Assembly (NCBI RefSeq): GCF_002102395.1
Contig: NZ_LQPZ01000040.1
Span: 86,590 to 150,589 of the forward strand
Length of the DNA stretch: 64,000 nt
Reading direction: 5' to 3'
DNA from: Mycolicibacillus trivialis
Lineage (GTDB): Bacteria > Actinomycetota > Actinomycetes > Mycobacteriales > Mycobacteriaceae
In this document: piece after piece, positions 28,404 to 37,116 of the stretch
How the letters are laid out: each line of letters opens with the position of its first letter
Position numbering within the stretch: the stretch's first letter is position 1
Notes under the pieces: generated by a model
What the model saw: the letters and a program-made list of their open reading frames with translations, nothing else
Told to the model about the DNA's origin: nothing
Database searches by the model: none
Position numbers and translations under genes: made by a program

Positions 28404-29273
28404 CTACTGGGGCAGCCGCGCGGCGATGTCGTCGATCTCCCAGAGCCCGTCGGTTTCGATGGTCTCGGTGTCGTGCCAGCCGGCCAGCCGCGAGATCGCC
28501 CCGCCCTGCACCGCGAACACCCCGCCGGTGATCGGGCATTTCTCCGTGGCCAGATACGCCACCAGCGGCGAGATGTTGGCCGGGTTGAACAGGTCCAGCT
28601 CCCCCTCGTCTGGTTCGGCCATCAGCGCGCCCATACCCGGAGTGGCCAGGGTCAGGCGCGTCCGCGCGATCGGGGCGATCGCGTTGGCCCGCACCCCGTA
28701 GCGTTCCAGTTCCTCGGCGGCCACCAGGGTCAGCGCCGCGATACCCGCCTTGGCTGCCCCGTAGTTGGCCTGGCCGGCATTCGGCAGGGTGACACCCGAG
28801 GCCGAGGCGGTGTTGATGATCGCCGCGCTGGGCTGATCCCCCGCCTTCGACTGGTTCTTCCAGTATTCGGCGGCGTGGCGCATCGCGGCGAAGTGCCCCT
28901 TGAGGTGCACGTCGAGCACAGCATCCCACTGGGATTCCTCCATCCCGGCGATGAACGCGTCACGCAGGATCCCGGCGTTGTTGACCAGCACGTCGAGCCG
29001 GCCGAACTCGTCGACTGCCTGGGTGATGAGGTTCTTCGCGGCCACCCAATCGGCGACGCTGTCGGTGTTGGCCACCGCGCGACCGCCGGCAGCGGTGATC
29101 TCGTCGACCACCTGCTGGGCTGCACTGGCGTCCGCGCCTTCCCCGGCGTTGTCCCCGCCGAGGTCGTTGACGACGACCGCCGCGCCTTCGCGGGCGAACA
29201 GCAAAGCGTGTTCGCGTCCGATTCCGCGGCCCGCTCCGGTGATGATCGCGACCCGCCCTTCCAAAGCTCCCAT
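28404..29273 (-). CDS. SDR, 3-hydroxyacyl-CoA dehydrogenase-like
   Basis: A 289-residue SDR of the kind fused to hydratases in peroxisomal-type beta-oxidation proteins. It shows TGAGRGIG (about 12-19), VVVNDLGG, LVNNAGILRD, INTASASG and NYGAAKAG with the Tyr/Lys pair. The VNDLGGD motif and the long region before the active site are typical of the hydroxyacyl-CoA dehydrogenase subgroup. SD GGGAG lies before the ATG at 29273. With the MaoC hydratase and the thiolase-like protein of the same operon it would complete a beta-oxidation round. Confidence 0.88.
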   Translation of the reverse strand: MGALEGRVAIITGAGRGIGREHALLFAREGAAVVVNDLGGDNAGEGADASAAQQVVDEITAAGGRAVANTDSVADWVAAKNLITQAVDEFGRLDVLVNNAGILRDAFIAGMEESQWDAVLDVHLKGHFAAMRHAAEYWKNQSKAGDQPSAAIINTASASGVTLPNAGQANYGAAKAGIAALTLVAAEELERYGVRANAIAPIARTRLTLATPGMGALMAEPDEGELDLFNPANISPLVAYLATEKCPITGGVFAVQGGAISRLAGWHDTETIETDGLWEIDDIAARLPQ

Positions 29274-29304
29274 GCCTGTCTCCCTTTGTCTGTTCCTGAG
29301 ATGT

Positions 29305-30174
29305 CTAGTCGGCGAGGACGGCCAGGCCGTCGGTGATGGCGAATTCGTCGGTGCCCACCCGGGCGGTCTCGAACGCGTAGCTGGTGACGCCGCCGCCCGA
29401 TCCGGTCTTCCAGATCCGGGTCTCCAGGTCGTCGCCGGGCAGCACCATCTTGGAGAATCGCACCGCGAGTCGCTTGAGCCGGTTGACGTCCGAGTCACCG
29501 AATTCGGTGAGCACCGCCCATGAGGTGAACGCCATGGTGCACAGTCCGTGCGCGATGATGCCGGGCAGTCCGGCGTCGCGCGCCACCTCCTCGTCGAGGT
29601 GGATCGGCATCGGGTCACCGGCGGCCGGACCGTATCGGTAGGTCTGGTCGTCGTCGACGTGCTGGACGACCTTGGCTGCCGGCCCCTGTTCGCGCAGTGC
29701 CGCGTCGAACTTGTGCTCGGGCACCTGCTCGCCGACCGCAGGTCCGGCGTTGACACCGCGGAAGAACCCGATCAGGTACTGCTCGTTGACCAGTTCGCCG
29801 ATGGCGTCCCGGGTTTCGAGGTGAATCGAGACCCGGGCACCGGAATCCACCGAGTCGTAGCCGATCACGCGACCCCGCGAGCTGAGTTGGTCGCCAGGAC
29901 GGATCGGTCGGTGGAAGTGGAAGTCCTGCTCGCCGTGCACGATCCGTCCGAAGATCTCGATCGGAACGACGTCGAGCACTGGTGTCATGAGCGCGTCGAA
30001 TGCCGGCACGATCGCGAATACCGGCGGGGCGATGTCCCCGGACCGGTGGGCGGCGATCGGGTCGTTGCTCGCCGCCGCGTATTCGGCGATCCGCTCCCGG
30101 GAGACCTCGAAAGTCTCCGGGTCGGCCCAGACGTTCAGGCCCGAATTATCGAATTCGGTGATCTCGTCGGTCAT
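29305..30174 (-). CDS. Double-hotdog enoyl-CoA hydratase (MaoC)
   Basis: A 289-residue protein of two MaoC-like hotdog halves. The C-terminal half has the hydratase-2 motif in the form GDPMPIHLDEEVARDAG, with catalytic Asp and His; the usual Asn after the Asp is Met here. The N-terminal half (AAASNDPIAAHR) is the degenerate partner that forms the substrate tunnel. It adds water to enoyl-CoA with R specificity in related enzymes, often for bulky steroid or branched acyl groups. It starts one base before the end of the SRPBCC gene and is therefore coupled to it. Confidence 0.88.
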   Translation of the reverse strand: MTDEITEFDNSGLNVWADPETFEVSRERIAEYAAASNDPIAAHRSGDIAPPVFAIVPAFDALMTPVLDVVPIEIFGRIVHGEQDFHFHRPIRPGDQLSSRGRVIGYDSVDSGARVSIHLETRDAIGELVNEQYLIGFFRGVNAGPAVGEQVPEHKFDAALREQGPAAKVVQHVDDDQTYRYGPAAGDPMPIHLDEEVARDAGLPGIIAHGLCTMAFTSWAVLTEFGDSDVNRLKRLAVRFSKMVLPGDDLETRIWKTGSGGGVTSYAFETARVGTDEFAITDGLAVLAD

Positions 30175-30175
30175 C

Positions 30176-30619
30176 TCAGACCGCCGCGGAAGCCAGGGCG
30201 TCGAGTTTCTCCAGCGACTTGTCCAGCTGTTTGGCCCCGTCCTTCTCCACCGCCTTGGCCAAAGCACCCTTGACAAGTGCGCCCTCGAAGTCCCCGGCGA
30301 CGGTGAATTCCGATCCGCCGTCGTCTGCCGGCTTCACGGTGAACTCGAAAAGTGCTTTCACCCCGGCCATCCCCGTGCCGGCCAACGCCAGCGAGGTGGG
30401 CGGGTCCATCTTCTCGACGGTCCATTCGATCTTGTTGGCCATGCCGAGCATGACGATCTTCGCGGTGAGCGGGGTGCCGGCGGTCAGGGTCGCGGGAACG
30501 TCGGCCAGCCATTTCTCGTGCACCGTGAACCACTGGTCCCAGGTGGACAGGTCGGAGATGATTCCCCAGAGCGCGTCCGGGCTGGCGGAGAGTTTTTTGG
30601 TGGCTTCGATGTGTCCCAT
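30176..30619 (-). CDS. SRPBCC / START-like ligand-binding protein
   Basis: A 147-residue protein of the polyketide-cyclase/CoxG-type SRPBCC fold. The N-terminal strand and helix (IEATKKLSASPDALWGIISDLSTWDQW) and the final long helix (DGAKQLDKSLEKLDAL) are characteristic. The fold binds a hydrophobic ligand in its cavity; enzymatic activity is not implied. Its place between the thiolase-like and hydratase genes suggests it binds an intermediate or presents substrate (inference). M. tuberculosis has several such proteins, but I do not recall one in this operon. Confidence 0.85.
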   Translation of the reverse strand: MGHIEATKKLSASPDALWGIISDLSTWDQWFTVHEKWLADVPATLTAGTPLTAKIVMLGMANKIEWTVEKMDPPTSLALAGTGMAGVKALFEFTVKPADDGGSEFTVAGDFEGALVKGALAKAVEKDGAKQLDKSLEKLDALASAAV

Positions 30620-30664
30620 GGTGGTACTCCTTGCGGTGGTGGGGTGATATCTCGGTTGTCGGGG

Positions 30665-31870
30665 TCAGCGCTCGGCGCGCTGGTAGGCGGTGATCACGGC
30701 GGCACCCCCCAGGCCGATGTTGTGCTGCAGTGCGGCAGTGACGGCTTTGACCTGGCGCTTGTCGGCGGTTCCGCGCAGTTGCCAGGTCAGCTCGGCACAT
30801 TGGGCCAGGCCGGTCGCTCCCAGCGGGTGTCCCTTGGAGATCAGCCCGCCGGAGGGGTTGACCACCCAGCGCCCGCCGTAGGTGGTGTCGTTGTTGTCGA
30901 TGAGCTTCGGGGCGTCACCCTCGGCGCACAGCCCCAGCGCCTCGTACAGCAGCAGTTCGTTGGCCGAGAAGCAGTCGTGCAACTCGATGACCTGGAAGTC
31001 CTGCGGCCCGAGACCGGACTGGTCGTAGACCTGCCGGGCGGCTTGGACGTTCATGTCGTAGCCGATCAGGTTCTTGGCGGTGCCGTTGAAAGTCGACTCG
31101 AAGTCGGTGGTCATCGACTGTCCGACGATCTCGACCGCACGGCCGGCAAGGCCGTGTCGCTCGACGAAAGCCTCGGAGGCCAAGATCGCCGCTCCGGATC
31201 CGTCGGAGGTCGGCGAGCACTGCAGCTTGGTCAGCGGGTCGTAGATCATGCGCGACGCCAGGATGTCCTCGAGGGTGTAGGCGTCCTGGAACTGCGCGTA
31301 CGGATTGTTCACCGAATGCTTGTGGTTCTTGTAGCCGATCTTGGCGAAGTGTTCGGCCGTGGAACCGTGTTCCTTCATGTGCTCACGTCCGGCCGCCCCG
31401 AACATCCACGGCGCCGGCGGAAACAGAACCTCGGAGATCTCGGCCAGCGCCAGGATGTGCTTCTCCATCGGCTGGGCCCGGTCGTCGTAGGATGCCTCCA
31501 GCGAGCCCGGTTTCATCTTCTCGAAGCCGAGCGCCATGGTGCAGTCGGCCAGGCCGCCGCGGATCGCCTGGGCGGCCAGGTACAGCGCGGTCGAGCCGGT
31601 CGAACAGTTGTTGTTGACGTTGATGACCGGGATCCCGGTCATCCCCAGTTCGTAGAGGGCGCGCTGACCCGACGTCGACTCCCCGTAGACATAGCCGACG
31701 TAGCCCTGCTCGACCGCGGTGTAGTCGATGCCCGCGTCGGCCAGGGCGTTGGTGCCGGACTCTCGGGCCATGTCGGGGTAGTCCCAAGCCGAGCCGTCCT
31801 CGTTGAGTCGGCGGCCCGGCTTCTCGAACTTCGTCATGCCGACACCGATCACGAAAACCCTGTTTGTCAT
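30665..31870 (-). CDS. ltp1: Thiolase-like lipid-transfer protein (Ltp1)
   Basis: A 401-residue SCP2-thiolase-type protein. The N-terminal [10 protein letters not shown] is typical. The nucleophilic cysteine lies in NNNCSTGS (Cys89), and the [10 protein letters not shown] and GHPLGATG motifs are intact, so it is probably catalytic, cleaving beta-ketoacyl-CoA or catalysing an aldol-type retro reaction as in steroid side-chain degradation. The ATG at 31870 has AAGGA upstream. It is first in its operon, behind a clear promoter with an 18-bp inverted repeat. Gene name by position and similarity to M. tuberculosis ltp1 (recalled). Confidence 0.82.
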   Translation of the reverse strand: MTNRVFVIGVGMTKFEKPGRRLNEDGSAWDYPDMARESGTNALADAGIDYTAVEQGYVGYVYGESTSGQRALYELGMTGIPVINVNNNCSTGSTALYLAAQAIRGGLADCTMALGFEKMKPGSLEASYDDRAQPMEKHILALAEISEVLFPPAPWMFGAAGREHMKEHGSTAEHFAKIGYKNHKHSVNNPYAQFQDAYTLEDILASRMIYDPLTKLQCSPTSDGSGAAILASEAFVERHGLAGRAVEIVGQSMTTDFESTFNGTAKNLIGYDMNVQAARQVYDQSGLGPQDFQVIELHDCFSANELLLYEALGLCAEGDAPKLIDNNDTTYGGRWVVNPSGGLISKGHPLGATGLAQCAELTWQLRGTADKRQVKAVTAALQHNIGLGGAAVITAYQRAER

Positions 31871-31928
31871 GCGATTCCTTCCGGTAGCCGAACCCGCCCA
31901 GCCGAGCGGTTCGCACGCTGCGGACATA

Positions 31929-31958
31929 AACATACACACTGGAATGTATTCATGTAAA
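31929..31958 (-). promoter_or_regulatory. Promoter and operator of the ltp1-fadE operon
   Basis: On the minus strand TTTACA (31958-31953), an 18-base spacer and TATGTT (31934-31929) form a promoter. An inverted repeat ATACA-N8-TGTAT (31932-31949) spans the spacer and part of the -10, a typical TetR-type repressor position. The 5'-untranslated leader is about 55 bases. Confidence 0.6.
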
Positions 31959-32069
31959 CGGTGGGTGGCGGCGGGGTCGCGCACCGGCGTTCGCCGTCCG
32001 TTCCGCCCGGCGCGTCGCAGTGCCGCCGTGACCAGTGCGTTCGCGGTTTTCGCGGGGGCGCTGCGACAT

Positions 32070-32103
32070 TGCCATTGACAACTGGCATCAGTTTCGATTG
32101 CCT
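32070..32103 (+). promoter_or_regulatory. Promoter and operator of the BVMO-like gene
   Basis: A consensus -35 TTGACA (32075-32080) is followed at 17 bases by TTGCCT, a poor -10. The inverted repeat TGCCA-N8-TGGCA (32070-32087) encloses the -35. Its 5-8-5 geometry equals that of the ltp1 operator although the bases differ, so one or two related repressors could act here. Start point would be near 32110, some 60 bases before the ATG. Confidence 0.5.
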
Positions 32104-32171
32104 GGGTGGCACCGCCAGCACGCCGTCGCAGATGCCTACCGGCGCGCATGCCGCAACGAAAGCGAGGATCC

Positions 32172-33713
32172 ATGCCCGCTCCGCGAGTCGACACCGAGCC
32201 GCGGCCCGACTCCCCCACCCGGCACGACGCGCCCGACCACGAGATCGTGGTGATCGGCGCCGGTTTCGCGGGCATCGGCGCCGCGATCAAACTGGCCCGG
32301 GCCGGCTTCGACGACTTCGCCATCCTCGAGGCCGGCGACGACGTCGGCGGAACCTGGCACTGGAACACCTACCCGGGCATCGCGGTCGACATCCCCTCGT
32401 TCTGTTACCAGTACTCCTTCGAGAAACGTGCCGACTGGTCGCGCACCTACGCGCCGGGCAACGAGTTGAAGGCCTACGCCCTGCACTGTGTGGACAAGTA
32501 CGGTCTGGCCCCGCGGTTGCGGTTCAACACCACCGTCACCGCCGCGGAGTTCGACGCCGACCGCAACGTCTGGCGACTGTCGACCGCCGCCGGCGGGCAG
32601 TTGACGGCACGGTTCGTCATCAACGCGTGCGGAATCCTGACCCAGCCGGTGATCCCGGACATCCCCGGCGCGACCGAATTCGGCGGGGTCACCATGCACA
32701 CCGCCCGGTGGGACCACGATCAGTCGTTGCGAGGCAAGCGGGTCGGCATCATCGGCACCGGTGCCTCCGCGGTACAGGTCGTCCCGGAGATCGCCGCCGA
32801 CGTCGAGCACCTCACCGTCTTCCAGCGCACCCCGATCTGGTGTCTGCCGAAACCCGATGTGCCGCTGCCGCGTCCGGCGCAGTGGCTGCTCGACCGGTTG
32901 CCCGCCGCGCAGTGGGGATCATGGCTGGCCGCCCAACTGTTCGTGGAGTTCACCTTCCCCATCCCGGCGCACTACCAGCGGGTGATCCCCCGGTTCCTGC
33001 CGATCAGCCACGCGCTGGCCAAACGCTATCTGCGCAGCCAGGTACGCGATCCGCAGGTGCGCGACAAACTCACCCCGCGCTACGGACTGGGCTGCAAACG
33101 GCCCAGCTTCCACAACTCGTATCTGTCCACCTTCAACCGGCCCAACGTCTTCCTGGAGACCACCCCGATCAGCGCGATCAACACCGCAGGAGTCCGGGTC
33201 GACGACGGCACCCAGCACGACCTCGACGTGTTGATCTTCGCCACCGGGTTCAAGGTGATGGACCCCGACAACATGCCCACCTACGCGCTGCGCGGCCTCG
33301 ACGGCGTCGACCTCGGCGCGTTCTGGGACGAGCACCGGTTGCAGGCCTACCAGGGGGTGAGCGTCCCCGGCTACCCCAACCACTTCTCGGTCATCGGGCC
33401 CTACGGCTACAACGGATCGTCGTATTTCAACCTGATCGAGGCCCAGACCGACCACATCCTGCGCTGCCTGCGCCGCGCCCGCGATGGCGGTAATCACTAC
33501 GTCGAGGTGTCCCGGCAGGCCCACGACCGGTTCTTCGCCGAGATGATGCGCCGCCGTAGCAGCCAGATCTTCTGGCAGGACACCTGCGCCGCGGCCAACA
33601 GCTACTACTTCGACAAGCACGGCGACGTGCCGCTGCGACCCGCGACGTCACTGGAGGTGGCCTGGCGCAGCCGCACCTTCCGGCTCGACGACTACGTTTT
33701 CCGGGCCGGCTGA
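32172..33713 (+). CDS. Baeyer-Villiger-type flavin monooxygenase
   Basis: A 513-residue class B flavin monooxygenase. The FAD motif GAGFAG is at residues 29-34, [12 protein letters not shown] (170-181) fits the FxGxxxHxxxW fingerprint, and the NADP motif GTGASA is at 195-200. The characteristic [11 protein letters not shown] after the first nucleotide-binding strand is also present. It would oxidise a ketone to an ester, or act as an S/N-oxygenase like EthA. GAGG five bases before the ATG at 32172 supports the start. It is divergent from the ltp1 operon and converges with the TetR gene, overlapping it by 22 bases. Similar to the Rv0892-type group as recalled. Confidence 0.9.
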   Translation: MPAPRVDTEPRPDSPTRHDAPDHEIVVIGAGFAGIGAAIKLARAGFDDFAILEAGDDVGGTWHWNTYPGIAVDIPSFCYQYSFEKRADWSRTYAPGNELKAYALHCVDKYGLAPRLRFNTTVTAAEFDADRNVWRLSTAAGGQLTARFVINACGILTQPVIPDIPGATEFGGVTMHTARWDHDQSLRGKRVGIIGTGASAVQVVPEIAADVEHLTVFQRTPIWCLPKPDVPLPRPAQWLLDRLPAAQWGSWLAAQLFVEFTFPIPAHYQRVIPRFLPISHALAKRYLRSQVRDPQVRDKLTPRYGLGCKRPSFHNSYLSTFNRPNVFLETTPISAINTAGVRVDDGTQHDLDVLIFATGFKVMDPDNMPTYALRGLDGVDLGAFWDEHRLQAYQGVSVPGYPNHFSVIGPYGYNGSSYFNLIEAQTDHILRCLRRARDGGNHYVEVSRQAHDRFFAEMMRRRSSQIFWQDTCAAANSYYFDKHGDVPLRPATSLEVAWRSRTFRLDDYVFRAG

Positions 33714-34369
33714 GCGTCGCCGGCCGGCCGGTCGGCGGCCAGCGGCGGGATGGTGCCGGCCATCAGCGCGGTCAGGTCGACGCAGGCCCGCTCCCAGCGC
33801 CGGCGGGCACGGTCGGTGTCGCCGTCGACGAACCCGCTGACCAGGATGCCGCGCAGCACGTCCATCGCGGTGTAGACGAGGTTGCGGACCTCCTTCTGCG
33901 CCGGGTGTTCGGGCAGCAGCTGCGCGATCGCCGCGATCAGCGTGCTGTTGACGATCGGCTCCATCCGGGCGATGTGCTCGGCCAGCACCCGGTCGGTACG
34001 GGCGGCCACCCACAGTTCCACGGTCGCGACGAACAGCGGACCCTGATGGGATTCCCACAGGAACTCCAGCACGGTAGCGACGGGGTCCGGGCTGGAGCGC
34101 ACCCGCCCGACGTCGCGCACCGCGCTTTGCACCCGCTGCTGCGCCAGGTGCTCGACCGCCGCGACCACGAGGTCCTCCTTGGACCGGAAGTGATGGATCT
34201 GGGCGCCGCGGGTGACCCCGGCGATCTCGGCGATCCGCGGCGTGGTGGCCCCCGCGTAACCGTGGGAGACCAGGCATTCGATCGTGGCGTCGAGCAGCCG
34301 GGTGCGCATCGCCGCGCTGCGCTCGGCCTGCGTGCGCCGCACCGGTTGTTCCTCGACGCCGGTCGCCAT
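33692..34369 (-). CDS. TetR-family transcriptional regulator
   Basis: A 225-residue TetR repressor. The N-terminal HTH has TTPRIAEIAGVTRGAQIHHFRSKEDLV (about 41-67). The C-terminal helical ligand-binding part is followed by a disordered tail with PPLAADRPAGD. The gene is preceded by a perfect 8-bp inverted repeat that is probably its own operator. Its 3' end overlaps that of the BVMO-like gene, so antisense interference is possible. The BVMO-like gene and the ltp1 operon are the nearest candidate targets; the ligand might be an acyl-CoA (inference). Confidence 0.9.
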   Translation of the reverse strand: MATGVEEQPVRRTQAERSAAMRTRLLDATIECLVSHGYAGATTPRIAEIAGVTRGAQIHHFRSKEDLVVAAVEHLAQQRVQSAVRDVGRVRSSPDPVATVLEFLWESHQGPLFVATVELWVAARTDRVLAEHIARMEPIVNSTLIAAIAQLLPEHPAQKEVRNLVYTAMDVLRGILVSGFVDGDTDRARRRWERACVDLTALMAGTIPPLAADRPAGDAQPARKT

Positions 34370-34419
34370 CGTCGGTCCTTCCGCGCGGGGCTGGTCGCCC
34401 CACCCTAACGCATCGACGG

Positions 34420-34445
34420 TTAGATACAGCGATGAACGTATCTAA
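34420..34445. promoter_or_regulatory. TetR operator
   Basis: TTAGATAC (34420-34427) and GTATCTAA (34438-34445) are perfect 8-bp inverted arms with a 10-bp spacer, 50 bases upstream of the TetR start and 26 bases after the truB stop codon. Being AT-rich in a GC-rich neighbourhood, it stands out. It is most simply an autoregulatory operator. Confidence 0.7.
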
Positions 34446-34470
34446 TCTTCGGCGCGGCTGTCGTGGGCGC

Positions 34471-35367
34471 CTACAGGGTGGCCGGGCGGATCACCACCAC
34501 CGAGCGGGTACGCCCCCCGGCGTCCTCGAGCAGCGCGATCACCCGGCCGTCTGCGGCCGTGGCGGCGTAAACGCCGTCGACCCCGTCGACGCCCCAGGCG
34601 GCCAGGGCCCGGCCGTGCCCGGCCGATTCGGCCTCGGCGGCGGTGAGGTCGCGGCGCGGGAACGCCTGCAGGCAGGCCGCATCCAGGGTGTAGCTCAGCG
34701 ACGGCTGCTCGGCGAGTTGCTCGAGTGTGCGGGCCTCGGCCAGCCCGAACCGCCCGGAGCGGGTGCGACGCAGCGCGGTGAGGTGTCCACCGACACCGAG
34801 CCGCTCCCCCAGGTCACGCGCCAGCGCCCGCACATAGGTGCCTGCCGAGCACTCCACCGCCACATCCAGGTCGATCGTGTCGGCGTCGCGGCGCAGCGCC
34901 AGGGGCTCGAAGCGTGCGATGCGCACCGGGCGGGCGGCCAGCCGGACCTCGTGGCCCTCCCGGGCGAGTCGGTAGGCGCGCTTGCCGTCGACCTTGATGG
35001 CGCTGACCGCCGAGGGCACCTGCGCGATGTCGCCGCGCAGCGACGCCATCGCCGCCTCGATCGCGGTCTCGTCGAGCCGGCCGGCCGGCGTGGCGGCAAG
35101 GAGCTCCCCTTCAGCATCCTCAGTGCTGGTGGTCTGGCCGAGTCGGATCGTCGCGGTGTAGGCCTTGGCGTCGGCGGTGAGCAGCCCGAGGATCTTGGTA
35201 GCCCGCTCCACACCGATGACCAGCACCCCGGTGGCCATCGGGTCGAGGGTTCCGGCGTGCCCGACCTTGCGGGTGGCGAAGAACCGCCGGCAGCGGGCCA
35301 CCACGTCGTGGCTGGTGATGCCGGCCGGCTTGTCGACGATGACCAGCCCCGGCCCGACCGCGCTCAC
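34471..35367 (-). CDS. truB: tRNA pseudouridine-55 synthase
   Basis: TruB converts U55 of the tRNA T-loop to pseudouridine. The 298-residue length is normal. The N-terminal [15 protein letters not shown] and the catalytic motif [14 protein letters not shown] with Asp42 are intact. [19 protein letters not shown] and the C-terminal PUA-like part are also recognisable. The GTG start overlaps the pptT stop codon by four bases, so truB is the last gene of the pptH-pptT-truB operon. Confidence 0.97.
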   Translation of the reverse strand: MSAVGPGLVIVDKPAGITSHDVVARCRRFFATRKVGHAGTLDPMATGVLVIGVERATKILGLLTADAKAYTATIRLGQTTSTEDAEGELLAATPAGRLDETAIEAAMASLRGDIAQVPSAVSAIKVDGKRAYRLAREGHEVRLAARPVRIARFEPLALRRDADTIDLDVAVECSAGTYVRALARDLGERLGVGGHLTALRRTRSGRFGLAEARTLEQLAEQPSLSYTLDAACLQAFPRRDLTAAEAESAGHGRALAAWGVDGVDGVYAATAADGRVIALLEDAGGRTRSVVVIRPATL

Positions 35368-36032
35368 AGCGTAATCGCCGTCAGGACCAGCCCCCGCGCC
35401 ACCGACCAGCGTCCGCGCAGGACGGTCAGGGGTGGTCCGCTCAGCGCGGCCGGGTCGATCAAGATGGTGGAGGTGAAACTGCCGGTACTGCCGGTGTCGT
35501 CGGGCTCGAAAACGATGTGGGCGTCTTCAAACCCCAGCCAGCGCTGCGTCAGCGGGAACCACGTCTTGTAGGTCGCCTCCTTGGCGCAGAACAGGATCCG
35601 GTCCCAATGCAGCTCGGCGGGCAACGCCGCGATCTCATCACGCTCGGCGGGCAGGCTGATCGCGTCGAGCACGCCGCCGGGCAACACGTCGTGCGGTTCG
35701 GCGTCGATGCCCACCGAGCGCACCGCGCCGTCGCGGGCGACGACGGCACCTCGGTAGCCGGCGGTGTGGGTCAGGCTGCCGACCACACCGTCGGGCCAGC
35801 GCGGTTGTCCCTTGTCGCCCTTGAGGATCGGGACCGGCGCCACACCCAGTTCCGCCAGCGCCGTACGCGCGCATGCCCGCACCGTGATGAACTCGTTGCG
35901 CCGCTTGGGCACCGACCGTGCGATCAGCGGCTCCTCCTCGGGGAGCGCACGCAGTTCGGGCGGATCGTCGTAGCGTTCCGCGGCGGCCAGCCCGACCACG
36001 CTCGGCAGGACGCTGGAGAGCAGCGGGGTCAT
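35364..36032 (-). CDS. pptT: 4'-phosphopantetheinyl transferase PptT
   Basis: PptT moves phosphopantetheine from CoA to acyl, aryl and peptidyl carrier proteins of mycolate, siderophore and polyketide synthesis, and is essential in M. tuberculosis. The 222-residue Sfp-type protein has the metal-binding SVGIDAE (Asp110, Glu112) and FCAKEATYK (Lys151, Glu152, Lys156). The ATG at 36032 overlaps the stop of the pptH gene, and its stop overlaps truB. The coupling to the counteracting hydrolase is notable. Confidence 0.95.
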   Translation of the reverse strand: MTPLLSSVLPSVVGLAAAERYDDPPELRALPEEEPLIARSVPKRRNEFITVRACARTALAELGVAPVPILKGDKGQPRWPDGVVGSLTHTAGYRGAVVARDGAVRSVGIDAEPHDVLPGGVLDAISLPAERDEIAALPAELHWDRILFCAKEATYKTWFPLTQRWLGFEDAHIVFEPDDTGSTGSFTSTILIDPAALSGPPLTVLRGRWSVARGLVLTAITL

Positions 36033-36991
36033 CGGCCCCGCCTGCCGCGGGCCCGCTCGGCGAAACGTTCGGAGGCGGCCCGCATCTCGGGGGTGATCAC
36101 GAAATGCCCGCCGAACTCGTTGAGGTAGCCGGGCGCGTACTGCGGGTCCGGCAGGATCTGACGCAGCCAACGATAAGGCTTGCGCCGGCGCCACTCCCGC
36201 GGGTAGCCGACCGACACCTCCTCGAATCGCACCTCGTCGTACCAGGTGGTGCGCGGGATGTGCAGGTGGCCGTAGACGCTGCAGACCGCGTTGTACCGGG
36301 TGTGCCAATCGGCGGTGGCCGTCGTGCCGCACCACAGCGAGAACTCCGGGTAGAACAGCACCTCGCACGGATCGCGCACCAGCGGGAAATGGTTGACCAG
36401 CACCGTCGGGGTCATCCAGTCCAGTTCCTCCAGCCGGGCCTGGGTGGCGGTCACCCGCTCGCGGCACCAGGCGTCGCGGGTGGCGTAGGGCTCACACGAC
36501 AGCAGGAACTCGTCGGTGGCGACCACGCCCGCCTCCCGGGCGATCGCCAATCCCTCGGCTTTGCTGGACGCTCCGGCGGGCAGGAAGGTGTAGTCGTAGA
36601 GCAGGAACATCGGCACGATGGTGGCCGGGCCGCCCTGCTCGGTCCAGACCGGGAACGGGTGTTCGGGGGTGACGATGCCCAGCTCGTCGCACATCTCGAC
36701 CAGGTAGTCGTAACGGGCCCGGCCGAAGACCTGGGTCGGGTCCTTTCCGGTGGTCCACAGTTCGTGGTTGCCGGGCACCCAGATGACCTTGGCGAACCGT
36801 CGGCGCAGCAGATCCAGCGACCAGCGGATGTCGTCGGTGCGTTCGGCGACGTCGCCGGCCACGATCAGCCAGTCCTCCGGGGAGGACGGATACAGCGATT
36901 CGGTGACCGGCTTGTTGCCGACGTGCCCGGTGTGCAGATCCGATACCGCCCACAGGGTGGGGCGCACCTCGCCCGTCCTCTGCGCTGCCAC
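36029..36991 (-). CDS. pptH: Phosphopantetheinyl hydrolase PptH (metallophosphoesterase)
   Basis: A 320-residue calcineurin-like phosphoesterase: metal ligands Asp18/His20 (SDLHTGH), Asp47 (AGDV), Asn75/His76 (GNHE), the NHFPL histidine and the GHLH motif. In M. tuberculosis the corresponding Rv2795c was shown to remove phosphopantetheine from carrier proteins, opposing PptT. Gene order and size match. The GTG start at 36991 gives an N-terminus that begins just before the first metal motif. It is first in the operon with pptT and truB. Confidence 0.9.
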   Translation of the reverse strand: MAAQRTGEVRPTLWAVSDLHTGHVGNKPVTESLYPSSPEDWLIVAGDVAERTDDIRWSLDLLRRRFAKVIWVPGNHELWTTGKDPTQVFGRARYDYLVEMCDELGIVTPEHPFPVWTEQGGPATIVPMFLLYDYTFLPAGASSKAEGLAIAREAGVVATDEFLLSCEPYATRDAWCRERVTATQARLEELDWMTPTVLVNHFPLVRDPCEVLFYPEFSLWCGTTATADWHTRYNAVCSVYGHLHIPRTTWYDEVRFEEVSVGYPREWRRRKPYRWLRQILPDPQYAPGYLNEFGGHFVITPEMRAASERFAERARGRRGR

Positions 36992-37116
36992 AGTGCCCCA
37001 GCGTAACCATGCGACGCGCGCCGCGGCCGGCGGCGACCGGATCCGGGCTTTGCCGGTGGTCTCGGGTGGCCGACTTGTACACTCCCGGGCAACGACGAGT
37101 CGATGCAAGGGGTGTG

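Larger units (their letters stand above)
31871..32171. other. 301-bp divergent control region, ltp1 / BVMO-like gene
   Basis: No gene is seen between the two divergent start codons. The region holds one promoter on each strand, each overlapped by an 18-bp inverted repeat with 5-bp arms and an 8-bp spacer (described separately). Between them (about 31960-32060) I see only GC-rich sequence without a clear signal. Shadow reading frames here have no family features. Confidence 0.7.
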
